From Methylosarcina fibrata AML-C10 (GTDB lineage: Bacteria; Pseudomonadota; Gammaproteobacteria; Methylococcales; Methylomonadaceae), in the NCBI RefSeq assembly GCF_000372865.1, contig NZ_KB889965.1, forward strand, positions 2,408,547 to 2,472,546: DNA of 64,000 nt, given 5' to 3'. Made by a program: the position numbers and the translations under genes. Under the pieces are notes generated by a model. The model was not told the DNA's origin. It was given only the letters and a program-made list of their open reading frames with translations, and searched no databases. The first letter of the stretch is position 1; the number at the start of each line of letters is the position of its first letter. This document shows, one piece after another, positions 9,557-17,168 of the stretch.

Positions 9557-10252
9557 TCAGAGCACTGCTCTGATTTGATTCGCCACCGCCAGCACCCTGC
9601 GTCCATAGCTCACTGCGGCTTTGGTATTTTGCCAGCTGTGATAGCGCCCTACCCCTAAAACCAGATCATGGGGTGCTGATTGGATGGCTTCGGCCAAGAC
9701 TAAAGCACCGATCTGTAAGTTCGTGACAGGGTTCAACAGTTGCTCAGGTTTACCTACCCGATGTCCATGCCAGTAGAGATTGATTTGCATGAGTCCGACA
9801 TCGATGTTCCGACGACCCTCGGCAAGGGTTTTATTTAAGAGGACTCGTGCTTCCTGTTGCGAGTCGGGGAGGATGGGTTTGCCGGACTTGTTAATGGCCC
9901 AGGGCCAGGGAGACACCTGATTTGAAGGATTCCCTTTGGCTGATTCAATCAGCGCGACAGCATATAAAATGTAAGGATCCAGTTGATGATGTTTGGCGAT
10001 TTGCCACCAAAGTGTGCTTTGCAGCTTGGAAGGAGAAGGGTTTGAAACTTTTGGACTGACCGTAGTGATATAGCTTTTTGGCAAAGCCGCCTTTTCTTGC
10101 GCCTGGCAACTTGGGCCGAAACTAATGAGTCCTAAACAAAATATAGGCAGCACAAGAGCATAATTCTTTTGGCAAAAACTCCGACTCTTGTGGGATTCAG
10201 AGAGATGTTGAGCCGATGACTGATGGCGGCTCTGTAAATTGGTAAGCAACAT
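9557..10252 (-). CDS. Lytic transglycosylase (SLT domain), conjugation-type
   Basis: 231-residue secreted or anchored peptidoglycan lytic transglycosylase. A hydrophobic segment (YALVLPIFCLGLISFG, about residues 31-46) acts as signal or anchor. The SLT domain shows the catalytic Glu in VALIESAKGNPSN, then GLMQINLYWHGHRV and the late motif GVGRYHSW. Such enzymes open the cell wall for type IV secretion systems. It begins an apparent three-gene operon, with only 11 bp to the FlhD-like gene. The start is uncertain because about 30 residues precede the hydrophobic segment and no other Met is available. Confidence 0.8.
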   Translation of the reverse strand: MLLTNLQSRHQSSAQHLSESHKSRSFCQKNYALVLPIFCLGLISFGPSCQAQEKAALPKSYITTVSPKVSNPSPSKLQSTLWWQIAKHHQLDPYILYAVALIESAKGNPSNQVSPWPWAINKSGKPILPDSQQEARVLLNKTLAEGRRNIDVGLMQINLYWHGHRVGKPEQLLNPVTNLQIGALVLAEAIQSAPHDLVLGVGRYHSWQNTKAAVSYGRRVLAVANQIRAVL

Positions 10253-10457
10253 GGCAGATGAGCATCGTTTATAATGACGCGAGTCTACCTCCTGTTTTTA
10301 ATTTCTCTATGTCAGAAAAACGACCGTTTGGGGGCTTTTTTGACGGTGATGATCGGCTGGACTGCTTCGATTGTGTCGTCACTACTCCACCGATACCAGG
10401 GTCTTCAACCACGTATTGATGATGAGCACCAACAGCTTGGCATGACATGCTTTGATT

Positions 10458-10477
10458 TCGGCAATTATAATTGCCGA
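10458..10477. promoter_or_regulatory. 20-bp perfect palindrome upstream of the transglycosylase operon
   Basis: TCGGCAATTATAATTGCCGA is a perfect palindrome. It is followed by spaced repeats of ATTGCC at about 10470, 10482 and 10493. It lies about 200 bp upstream of the operon, in AT-rich DNA beside the tRNA fragment. An operator or recombination-associated site is plausible; no protein is assigned. Confidence 0.4.
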
Positions 10478-10604
10478 TTCTATTGCCATTTTATTGCCAA
10501 TCGTGCATTAAATTGCGTTGAATCAAGTTGAAACTTGATTTATCTATTTTCAATTAGTTCAATAACTTAGAATGCAACTCATTGATCTAGAAACCCATTT
10601 TATC

Positions 10605-10662
10605 GGACTTAAAATCCCTCGGTGGTAACACCGTGCCGGTTCGACTCCGGCCCGAGGCACCA
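10605..10662 (+). pseudogene. 3' fragment of tRNA-Leu(UAA), attachment-site-like
   Basis: The sequence starts at the anticodon arm (GGA, loop CTTAAAA with anticodon TAA, TCC), continues through a variable arm (CTCGGTGGTAACACCG) and a perfect T-arm (GCCGG-TTCGACT-CCGGC), and ends with acceptor strand CCGAGGC, discriminator A and encoded CCA. The matching 5' half, which should begin GCCTCGG, is absent upstream, so this is not a working tRNA. A 3' tRNA copy beginning at the anticodon loop is what integration of a tyrosine-recombinase island leaves at its distal end. With this orientation the island would lie to the left, where the FlhDC-like operon is. Confidence 0.85.
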
Positions 10663-10670
10663 AAAAATTC

Positions 10671-10704
10671 AAGGACTTAGGTTTTTTGACCGAGTCCTTT
10701 TTTA
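10671..10704 (+). terminator. Intrinsic terminator after the tRNA-Leu fragment
   Basis: AAGGACT pairs with AGTCCTT, with extra inner pairing of GGT with ACC, followed by TTTTTT. It starts 9 bp after the encoded CCA, so it is probably the native tRNA terminator kept with the 3' fragment. Confidence 0.75.
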
Positions 10705-10973
10705 TTGCCTTAAGGTTTTTGGGACACTCTCGGGACATTTTGTGGGGAAGCGATGTATTTGGCACAGGGAAAATTTTCGCGTTTTTGGCTGGAAGCCTCG
10801 GCGCTGTTGGGTTTGCGCCGAGTTCAGTAAAAATTTCGTTTTGCGAATTTTGCGCCAAGAATGATTAGATTTTGCGTTTTATTTGGCACAATCCGAGTTT
10901 TGAATGATTGAGTGTTAACCCGGAACGATGGAAAGCGTGCAGAGGTACCACGACTCAAGTTCACCGGTAGAAA

Positions 10974-12575
10974 TTAATCGGTGGCAGCAAACGGCAGCAA
11001 TTCGTCGATGCGACTGTTAGGCCAGGTGGGGAGTTTTTCCAGGGTTTCTCTTAACCAAACGGCCGGATCGAGGCCGTTGAGCTTGGCGGTGCCAAGCAGA
11101 GATTGAATGACGGCGGCCCGTTGGCCGGCTCGTTCCGAGCCTGCAAACAACCAATTCTTTTTCCCCAAGGCAATGGGGCGAATACTGTTCTCGACGGGAT
11201 TGTTGTCGATGGGCAGATCACCGGTTTCGGCGTAACGCGTCAGGGCGCTCCAGCGTTTCAGGCTGTAATTGATCGCTTTGGTCGTTGCGCTGTTGGGCGC
11301 GGTATGGAGTCGTGTTTGCTGCAGCCAATCGTCCAGGTCGGTTAATGCGGGTCGGCTTTTTTCCGCCCGCAGGCATTGGCGCTCGTCGGTACTCATGTCT
11401 CGGCCCTCGGCTTCAATGGCATACAGCACGCCGATCCGCTGCAAGGCTTCTTGTGCCACGGGGCTCTGACTGGCCTGGAACAGGTCGAAGAACTTCCTGC
11501 GCGCATGCGCCCAACAGGCGAGCTCGACGCACGGTTCAAGCAGGCGTTGATGCTCGGGATGCGCGCGGGCAGTCGCAAACAGGGCTTTATAGCCACCATA
11601 GTCGTCGACCATCAGATGACCCTGCCAGTCTTGCAGAAACTGCTGCGCATGCCGGCCACTGCGACCGGCTTGATAGTCGAAGATGAGGATCTTCGGCCCC
11701 GGTTGCAGGTCGTTACTGCGGTAGGCCCACAAATAGGCCTTTTTCGTTTTGCCGTTGCCCGGATCGAGCTGCGGCACCGGCGTCTCATCGGCATGCAGAC
11801 AGTCACGTTGCAACAGATGCCAGGCCAGGCGATCCGCCAAAGGCTGCAAGGCGACGCCGAGACGTCCGACCCAATCGGCCAGCGTGGAACGGGACAAGCT
11901 CACGCCGTCCCGCGCCGCGATTTGTTCCAGCCGGTACAAGGGTAAATGATCCAAGAATTTGCTGATCATCACCCAGCTCAACAAGCCGACCGCGGCCAGG
12001 CCGCCATCGATGACCGCCGGCGGAATCGGCGCCGCCGTGATGGTTTCACAGTGCCGACAAGCGTATTGTGGACGAATATGCCGATGCACGAAGAATCGGG
12101 CGGGTTCGACATCCAGTTGTTCACTGACGTCTTCACCGATCTTGACCAAGTCTTTTCCGCATTTTCCGCAGGCGCAGGTTTCGGGTTCGTGACGGTGTTC
12201 GATGCGCGGCAGATGATCCGGCAAGGGCTGCCGGCCAGCGCGCACCCGTTTCGGGCGAGCCACGGTGGCACACGATTGGACTTCCTGAAGCTGCTCGACT
12301 TCGGCTTCGATGGCCGAGATGTCAGTGTTCCAGGTTTCTTCGAAGACATCGCGTTGCAACGGCGCCAAGGCTTCGCTCTTGGTACTGAAACGGATGCGCT
12401 TGTAGTAAGCCAACTCGTGCGTCAGCGCGGCAATTTTGACGTCTTTGGTCTGAATCGTTTTAGCATCCCGCTCAGCCTGCTCGAGCAGTGATTGAATCAG
12501 TGCCGCTACCTCGGTTTTGGCAGCCGGTTCCAGATTCAACTGATCGAGTTTGGCAAGTGGATTCATGGTTGACAT
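10974..12575 (-). CDS. tnpC: IS66 transposase TnpC
   Basis: 533-residue DDE transposase of the IS66 family, taking MSTMNPLAKLDQLN at 12575 as start. An N-terminal coiled-coil (LLEQAERDAKTIQTKDVKIAALTHEL region) is followed by the zinc-binding segment CACGKCGKDL. The catalytic core includes LHADETPVPQ and VDDYGGYKALF, then CWAHARRKFFDLF. The C-terminal IS66 tail is recognisable in LPIDNNPVENSIRPIALGKKNWLF. Length is usual for the family and no frame break is seen. It catalyses movement of the element with TnpA and TnpB. Confidence 0.95.
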   Translation of the reverse strand: MSTMNPLAKLDQLNLEPAAKTEVAALIQSLLEQAERDAKTIQTKDVKIAALTHELAYYKRIRFSTKSEALAPLQRDVFEETWNTDISAIEAEVEQLQEVQSCATVARPKRVRAGRQPLPDHLPRIEHRHEPETCACGKCGKDLVKIGEDVSEQLDVEPARFFVHRHIRPQYACRHCETITAAPIPPAVIDGGLAAVGLLSWVMISKFLDHLPLYRLEQIAARDGVSLSRSTLADWVGRLGVALQPLADRLAWHLLQRDCLHADETPVPQLDPGNGKTKKAYLWAYRSNDLQPGPKILIFDYQAGRSGRHAQQFLQDWQGHLMVDDYGGYKALFATARAHPEHQRLLEPCVELACWAHARRKFFDLFQASQSPVAQEALQRIGVLYAIEAEGRDMSTDERQCLRAEKSRPALTDLDDWLQQTRLHTAPNSATTKAINYSLKRWSALTRYAETGDLPIDNNPVENSIRPIALGKKNWLFAGSERAGQRAAVIQSLLGTAKLNGLDPAVWLRETLEKLPTWPNSRIDELLPFAATD

Positions 12576-12640
12576 TATACCGCGCAAAGCCACTGATTGC
12601 ATTGATTTTACTGGGTTTTGTCGGGCTTTAACGCCGCATT

Positions 12641-12991
12641 TTATACCCGCCATTCCGCTGAGGGCGTGGCCGATAGCCGTTGCCAGTCGACACCCGCGAC
12701 CAGCCACCGCCACTGGGCCTGACTGAGCGCAAACACCGGGTCAGAAGCCTGGGGCCAGACAAAACGGCCTCGGTGCAAGCGCCGCTGACACAGCCACACG
12801 CCATTGCCATCCCACAGCAGCAAACGCAAGCGGTTGCCGGCCCGGTTACGGAAGATAAAAGCCGAACCGGCGCAGGGTGAATAGCCTAGGCTGTGCTGGA
12901 CGATCGCGGTCAAGCCATCCAGGCCGCGCCGCATGTCGACGGGTGCCACGGCAATCCAAATGTGCGCCGGCGTTTCGATCAGGCCAGGCAT
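12641..12991 (-). CDS. tnpB: IS66 accessory protein TnpB
   Basis: 116-residue IS66 Orf2 protein. The family signature is clear: VAPVDMRRGLDGL near residue 17, then AFIFRNRAGNRLRLLLWDGNGVWLCQRRLHRGRF. This TnpB is unrelated to the RNA-guided TnpB nucleases of IS200/IS605. It lies between tnpA and tnpC in the usual order and overlaps tnpA by 13 bp. It is required for transposition in family members that have been studied, but its biochemical role is unsettled. Confidence 0.94.
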   Translation of the reverse strand: MPGLIETPAHIWIAVAPVDMRRGLDGLTAIVQHSLGYSPCAGSAFIFRNRAGNRLRLLLWDGNGVWLCQRRLHRGRFVWPQASDPVFALSQAQWRWLVAGVDWQRLSATPSAEWRV

Positions 12992-13266
12992 CGCAACAAC
13001 TCCGCCAACCAGCGCGCTGACACCGAAGCGGGTAACTCCAAACGATGACCTTGGGCATGGGTGAAGACAATACCCTCAGCCCCAGTGGACTCGACATGCA
13101 CCGGTATCAAAACCGCTGAATCGGACTTGGGTAATTTGCGATAGTCGCTCAGTCGCGCGGAAAACGTACGAACATTGATTTGCTGCCCAGCGCAATACTT
13201 GGCTTGTGACAGACCACTGCGTTGCCACGCTTCAATATGCCGACGCCATTTCGCTGTGATGGCCAT
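12979..13266 (-). CDS. tnpA: IS66 accessory protein TnpA
   Basis: 95-residue IS66 Orf1 protein. It begins MAITAKWRRHIEAWQRSGLSQAKYCAG, a helix-turn-helix segment typical of this family (W-x-x-SGLS-x-x-x-YC). The chosen ATG at 13266 follows CAGGAG; an in-frame ATG at 13284 has no ribosome site. It is the first gene of the tnpABC set, and its upstream end abuts the right terminal repeat of the element. It probably takes part in end recognition. Confidence 0.9.
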   Translation of the reverse strand: MAITAKWRRHIEAWQRSGLSQAKYCAGQQINVRTFSARLSDYRKLPKSDSAVLIPVHVESTGAEGIVFTHAQGHRLELPASVSARWLAELLRCLA

Positions 13267-13594
13267 GTTAAAACTCCTGATCAAAAAATCACAGGATGCA
13301 CCAGGACGTTTAGTTTTTACAGGTGGGATGGCTGACCGCTTACAAAGAGGTGGCTCGGTTGATCGAAGAGAGGGATTTATTAAAAAACGTCGATTCCCTA
13401 TGCAAAGAAACAGGTTGCCCTTACACTCATCTGACGCGCGGACACTGGCCGCCCGCTTTTTGGAGGTTAAATCCCCGTCAAAAAACCTGGCCGATGGGAA
13501 GCTGCGGACCCAACTGTGGCGGCACTTCGAGTGACCCCGTTTAGGAAGGTGAATTCATCCGAGTCCCTGTCCGACGCGTTCAATTCCCTGGGAG

Positions 13595-14094
13595 ATGAAC
13601 ATGTCGAAAGCAATCCAATCAACTCACGGTTTACCGATTATTCATCAACGTGCCGCCGGCGTCGACATTGGCTCTCGGTTTCATGTCGTTGCGGTGCCCA
13701 CCGATCTAACTGATGAGCCTGTGCAGACGTTTCAGGCGTTTACGGCTGATATTCAGCGAATGGCCAACTGGTTGCTGGCTATCGGTATTGAAACCGTCGC
13801 CATGGAATCGACCGGCGTTTATTGGGTGCCGGTTTTTGAAGTGCTCGAAAGCGCCGGTCTCGATGTCATTGTCGCCAATGCGCGCGAGACGCGATCCGTA
13901 CCGGGACGCAAGAGTGATGTGAATGATGCGCAATGGTTGCAACGCTTGCACGCCTGCGGTTTGTTGCGTGCCAGCTTTCGTCCTGGTCGGGATATCGCGG
14001 CTCTGCGCGCCTATCTCCGGCATCGGGAGCGATTATTGGATTATACGGCCGCCCATATCCAGCACATGCAGAAGGCGCTGACATTTATGAATCG
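13595..14094 (+). pseudogene. IS110-family transposase, truncated
   Basis: The frame from ATG at 13595 encodes the N-terminal RuvC-like DEDD domain of IS110 transposases: AAGVDIGSRFHVVAV, AMESTGVYWVPVFEVL and KSDVNDAQWLQRLHACGLL, then HIQHMQKAL. After about residue 165 the similarity stops, and the serine-bearing Tnp20 domain is missing. The frame then runs into unrelated DNA and ends at 14209. The IS110 left end (about 13344-13594), which in this family can encode a bridge RNA, is still present upstream. The right end is lost, so the element cannot move by itself. Confidence 0.85.
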
Positions 14095-14111
14095 CAACGG
14101 CTACGGAATTC

Positions 14112-14510
14112 AGTGCCCCTATCCCGGCGATCATCGCCGATTCTTCCCAGAGTCCCCATGCCCTGGCAATCGCCGAGGCCGCTTTCAAATTGAATCAACT
14201 GCGCAATAATTAGCTTAACCCACCGGAGTGGATAGATTGGGTCATTACTCCAGAAGAAGAAAAAGCAGGCTTCCCGAAGCGTCCGTTCGCCAAGCCCGGC
14301 CATGAAGCCGAGTTAAAAAAGCGTACACTTACAAATTTGTATAACGCAAGACCGGCGTGGCTGAATAACGCCCATAAACCCTCGATAAAGTCGTCGCCAA
14401 AGCGTATGGCTGGGGACGATTACACACCGGCAATGACTGACGCGGAAATTTTGCAGCGTCTGTTGAAACTAAATTTGTCGCGGGCTAGCGGCAATATCCT
14501 CAACAATTGA
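14112..14510 (+). pseudogene. Decayed C-terminus of a DNA methyltransferase
   Basis: In frame from 14112 the translation reads AIIADSSQSPHALAIAEAAF, then KLNQLRNN, a TAG where Trp is expected, LNPPEWIDWVITPEEEK, KRPFAKPGHEAELKKRTL and TNLYNARPAWL. A one-base loss after NNAHK and a one-base gain before DDYTP shift and restore the frame; the bridged sequence reads TLDKVVAKAYGW. This is the C-terminal tail of large class I SAM-dependent DNA methyltransferases of restriction systems of the MmeI/Type II type. The catalytic part is gone, cut off at the IS110 junction. Family naming is from memory of the tail motif. Confidence 0.7.
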
Positions 14511-14606
14511 GCAGAAAAACGATACAAATTGAATACGCTGCCTTAAAAAATCGAATCATTCTCAGTGGAACTGCAAAAATAAATTGCCGATTTCGTTGTG
14601 TTCTTG

Positions 14607-14657
14607 AAAGTAAAATAACGACTTAAATATTTTACTTTTCTGTCTAAAAGTAAAATA
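14607..14657 (+). promoter_or_regulatory. Palindromic operator upstream of fic
   Basis: TATTTTACTTTT (14628-14639) and AAAAGTAAAATA (14646-14657) form a perfect 12-bp inverted repeat with a 6-bp spacer. A third half-site, AAAGTAAAATAA, lies at 14607-14618. The fic start is 37 bp further on. The Fic protein ends in a winged-helix-like domain, so autoregulation is a reasonable guess. Confidence 0.6.
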
Positions 14658-14694
14658 ATGCTGTTTTTGTTTTACCTTTGGCTCTCAAAACACC

Positions 14695-15840
14695 ATGACC
14701 ATCCAACTTGAACAATACCGCTCGGGTCAGAACGAAAAAGGCTATGAATACCGTTATTTCGTGCCATCGAAGATCAATGACGAATGGGTTTGGCAATCGT
14801 CGCAGATCAACACGCTATTGGAAAAAGCCGCTGTCAAACTCGGGGAGTTAAATTCATTCGCCCGCTTGGTTCCCAATATCGATTTGTTCATTCGTCTTCA
14901 CGTCACTAAAGAGGCTGTTGTTTCCAGCCGCATTGAAGGGACGCAGACGAATATGTATGAAGCCGTTCTACCGGAACGGGACATTTTGCCGGAACACCGC
15001 AATGACTGGCGCGAGGTGCAGAACTATATCGCGGCGATGAACCAAGCGGTGTATGAACTGGCCGCCTTGCCACTTTCCTCAAGACTGCTCAAAAAAACGC
15101 ACGCCATCTTGCTGAACAATGTGCGCGGCGAACACAAACTGCCCGGCGAGTTCCGTACCAGCCAGAACTGGATCGGTGGACACAGTCTGGCGGATGCGAC
15201 GTTTATTCCGCCGCATCATCGCTATGTGGAGGAGTTGATGGGGGATTTGGAGAATTTTCTGCACAATCCCGACATCCAGGTGCCGGCATTGATTCGGATC
15301 GCCATTGCCCATTATCAGTTTGAGACCATACATCCCTTCTTGGACGGCAACGGGCGTATTGGTCGTTTGCTGATTACTTTGTTTCTGGTCAGCGAGGGCA
15401 TACTGGAAAAACCCTTGCTTTATCTTTCCAGTTATTTTGAAAAGAACAAGGGATTGTATTACGACAACTTGATGGTAGTGCGGAATAAGAGCGATATGCT
15501 GCAATGGTTAAAATATTTTTTGGTCGGCATCGAGCAAACTGCGACATTGGCGGCGCGCACGCTATCGAGAATTCTTGAATTGAAAGCAAGCATAGAACGA
15601 GACCTGCAAACACAATTCGGTCGCCGTGGTGTCAGTGCGCAGATTCTATTGAATGCCTTATTCCAGGAACCGGTGATTGTCAGCATCGAAGAGGTTCAGA
15701 AGATATGCGGCCTGAGTTATAAAGCGGCAAACGATCTGGTGGCGGCCATGTGTCAGCATGGGATCTTACAGGAAACCACCGGGCAAAGCCGCAATCGTGT
15801 TTTTGTATTTTCCGCCTATATGGCAGTCTTTGAGGATTGA
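14695..15840 (+). CDS. Fic-domain AMP-transferase with C-terminal HTH
   Basis: 381-residue Fic protein, which would move AMP or another nucleotide part to target proteins. The catalytic motif HPFLDGNGRIGR begins at H213. The inhibitory motif SSRIEGT (residues 77-83, Glu81) precedes it in the same chain, which makes it a self-inhibited class II Fic. The N-terminal Fic_N segment and a C-terminal region of helix-turn-helix type (VSIEEVQKICGLSYKAANDLVAAM, about 325-348) complete the usual layout. No partner antitoxin gene is visible. It lies in mobile DNA between an IS110 remnant and an IS701-like element. Substrate unknown. Confidence 0.92.
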   Translation: MTIQLEQYRSGQNEKGYEYRYFVPSKINDEWVWQSSQINTLLEKAAVKLGELNSFARLVPNIDLFIRLHVTKEAVVSSRIEGTQTNMYEAVLPERDILPEHRNDWREVQNYIAAMNQAVYELAALPLSSRLLKKTHAILLNNVRGEHKLPGEFRTSQNWIGGHSLADATFIPPHHRYVEELMGDLENFLHNPDIQVPALIRIAIAHYQFETIHPFLDGNGRIGRLLITLFLVSEGILEKPLLYLSSYFEKNKGLYYDNLMVVRNKSDMLQWLKYFLVGIEQTATLAARTLSRILELKASIERDLQTQFGRRGVSAQILLNALFQEPVIVSIEEVQKICGLSYKAANDLVAAMCQHGILQETTGQSRNRVFVFSAYMAVFED

Positions 15841-15926
15841 GTGCCCCTAAAATCTGCTATGGGCAGCTAAATCAAGAAGAGTTTCAATTTGTCCGGCAGC
15901 TTTGAGTAAAGCGTACAAATCGAAGT

Positions 15927-17028
15927 CAGGACTTACGCAAGACTCATGCGTAGAGATGGATTTCTGAGCTGTTGGCAGAGGTAGTCATCGAGTAGCTTCT
16001 GTTTCAATTGATAGACCGTCCGTCCCGAGGTGTAGGCCAATTGCTTCAGTCGAACCCAAACCAGGAAAGCGCAGGCAATATGATTGCGCTGAATGCGGGC
16101 AGAGCGGCACTGGCAGCGCTCCCTTCCGGTGACCTGTTTGCCTTCGCGGTGCAGTTGCTCGATCTTCCAGCGATAGCCGCACGCCTGTTGTGCGGCCGCC
16201 GTGGAATGCTGAGTGGGCTCGTTGGTCACGACCCAATCCGTGCGGTGGGTGGACACCTCAACCCGGAACAGGTGCACCTTGTGGTGTTTGGGAAAGCCTC
16301 TGATCTTGATGGTTTTACCGTGCGCCCGCTCGGTCGGGCTCCAGGTCAGCGAGTCGACCCGTTGGTAAGGTCGCGCTCCGCCGGAATCATCCACTTGGCG
16401 GTTAGCCTTGAGCGGACAATAATAGACTTTCTGCAAGGATTCGATGAATAACATCAGGTCTTTCGTGGCGTACCAGCTATCCATCAGCACGGCGTGAAAC
16501 GGCAAACGCTTGTGATGCACGGCATTGCCGAGCATGTCGTGGACATGATCCAGTTTGGATTGGCCGTCGCCATCGGGATCGTAGAGCCGGTAGTCGATCA
16601 GCCAGAACTGATCCAACTCCGGATTGACATAGACGCAGGTCACGACGCCGATACCGCGAATCAGGCCATGGGCATTGCCGCTGTACTGGTGACGTACTAG
16701 GGCAATCTTTCGGGAGAAGTCCTTATCCAGCACGGTGTCGTCGAAGATCAGGTAGCCGGCCGGTGTGAGGACGATGTCGTTGCGGACGTTGTCCCATATC
16801 AGCCGCGGGGTCATCCGTTCTCGTTGCAGGTAGCGGTTGATGGCATCGTGGCTGAAGGTGTCATGGTGATCGGCAAAATAGGTCAGCGTATAATTGATCT
16901 GGCTGACCAGCAGAAATTGGCAATAATCCAGGCGAGTCATAAAAGATTTGATCATAACTTGATGTCGCTTTTGACCTCAGTCTTTGATTCATGTGCCTTC
17001 AGCGATCAGATATTTTGCGTAAGTCCTG
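15927..17028 (-). mobile_element. IS701-like insertion sequence with 14-bp terminal repeats
   Basis: Perfect inverted ends CAGGACTTACGCAA at 15927-15940 and its complement at 17015-17028 bound a 1.1-kb element with one transposase gene. The left repeat overlaps the end of the gene. The bases immediately outside the repeats (AAGT left, TTCA right) do not match, so no target duplication is visible. The single open frame and exact ends suggest a young or still functional copy. Confidence 0.88.
15933..16955 (-). CDS. IS701-family transposase (DDE)
   Basis: 340-residue transposase of the IS4/IS701 superfamily. The DDE residues are probably in YLIFDDTVLDK (about residue 71), VLMDSWYATKDLM (about 158) and the YRWKIEQLHREGKQ segment (about 264), the last being the Y-x-x-x-E-type signature of this superfamily. 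It fills almost the whole element between the terminal repeats. No frameshift or internal stop is seen. Assignment to IS701 rather than to another IS4-like group is by recollection of the motif set and is less certain than the DDE call. Confidence 0.85.
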   Translation of the reverse strand: MIKSFMTRLDYCQFLLVSQINYTLTYFADHHDTFSHDAINRYLQRERMTPRLIWDNVRNDIVLTPAGYLIFDDTVLDKDFSRKIALVRHQYSGNAHGLIRGIGVVTCVYVNPELDQFWLIDYRLYDPDGDGQSKLDHVHDMLGNAVHHKRLPFHAVLMDSWYATKDLMLFIESLQKVYYCPLKANRQVDDSGGARPYQRVDSLTWSPTERAHGKTIKIRGFPKHHKVHLFRVEVSTHRTDWVVTNEPTQHSTAAAQQACGYRWKIEQLHREGKQVTGRERCQCRSARIQRNHIACAFLVWVRLKQLAYTSGRTVYQLKQKLLDDYLCQQLRNPSLRMSLA

Positions 17029-17168
17029 TTCATCGAAAGATGGCGATTCAAATTAAACTTACGGCCGGAAACGGCGGTCTTTTGAAGAAGGCTATAAAAA
17101 AGATCGTTATTTTTTAAAGCCGGCAGTGAATCCTGGCGGATTTCTTCGCGATAAGGCCGGAGGTCCCT

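Larger units (their letters stand above)
10914..13343 (-). mobile_element. IS66-family insertion sequence
   Basis: About 2.4 kb carrying the three genes typical of IS66 elements (tnpA, tnpB, tnpC). The right end, read inward, begins GTAAGCGGTCAGCCATCC at 13343. The left end near 10914 (GTTAACCCGGAACGATGG) is only partly similar, so the left boundary is tentative. I found no matching 8-bp target duplication. All three reading frames are open, so the element may be intact, or one end may have decayed. Confidence 0.82.

Noticed and set aside
10559-10858. 99-codon minus-strand frame including PRAGVEPARCYHRG
   Set aside because: This is the antisense of the tRNA-Leu fragment, a known source of false proteins.
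10906-13351. 8-bp target duplication flanking IS66
   Set aside because: The flanks GATTGAGT and AAAGAGGT do not match, and the left end is uncertain.
13323-13420. Frame resembling the end of an IS3 OrfA (EVARLIEERDLLKN)
   Set aside because: Too short, overlaps the IS66 right end and has no OrfB remnant after it.
13175-13534. 119-codon plus-strand frame across the IS66 right end
   Set aside because: It is antisense to tnpA and runs over the element boundary.
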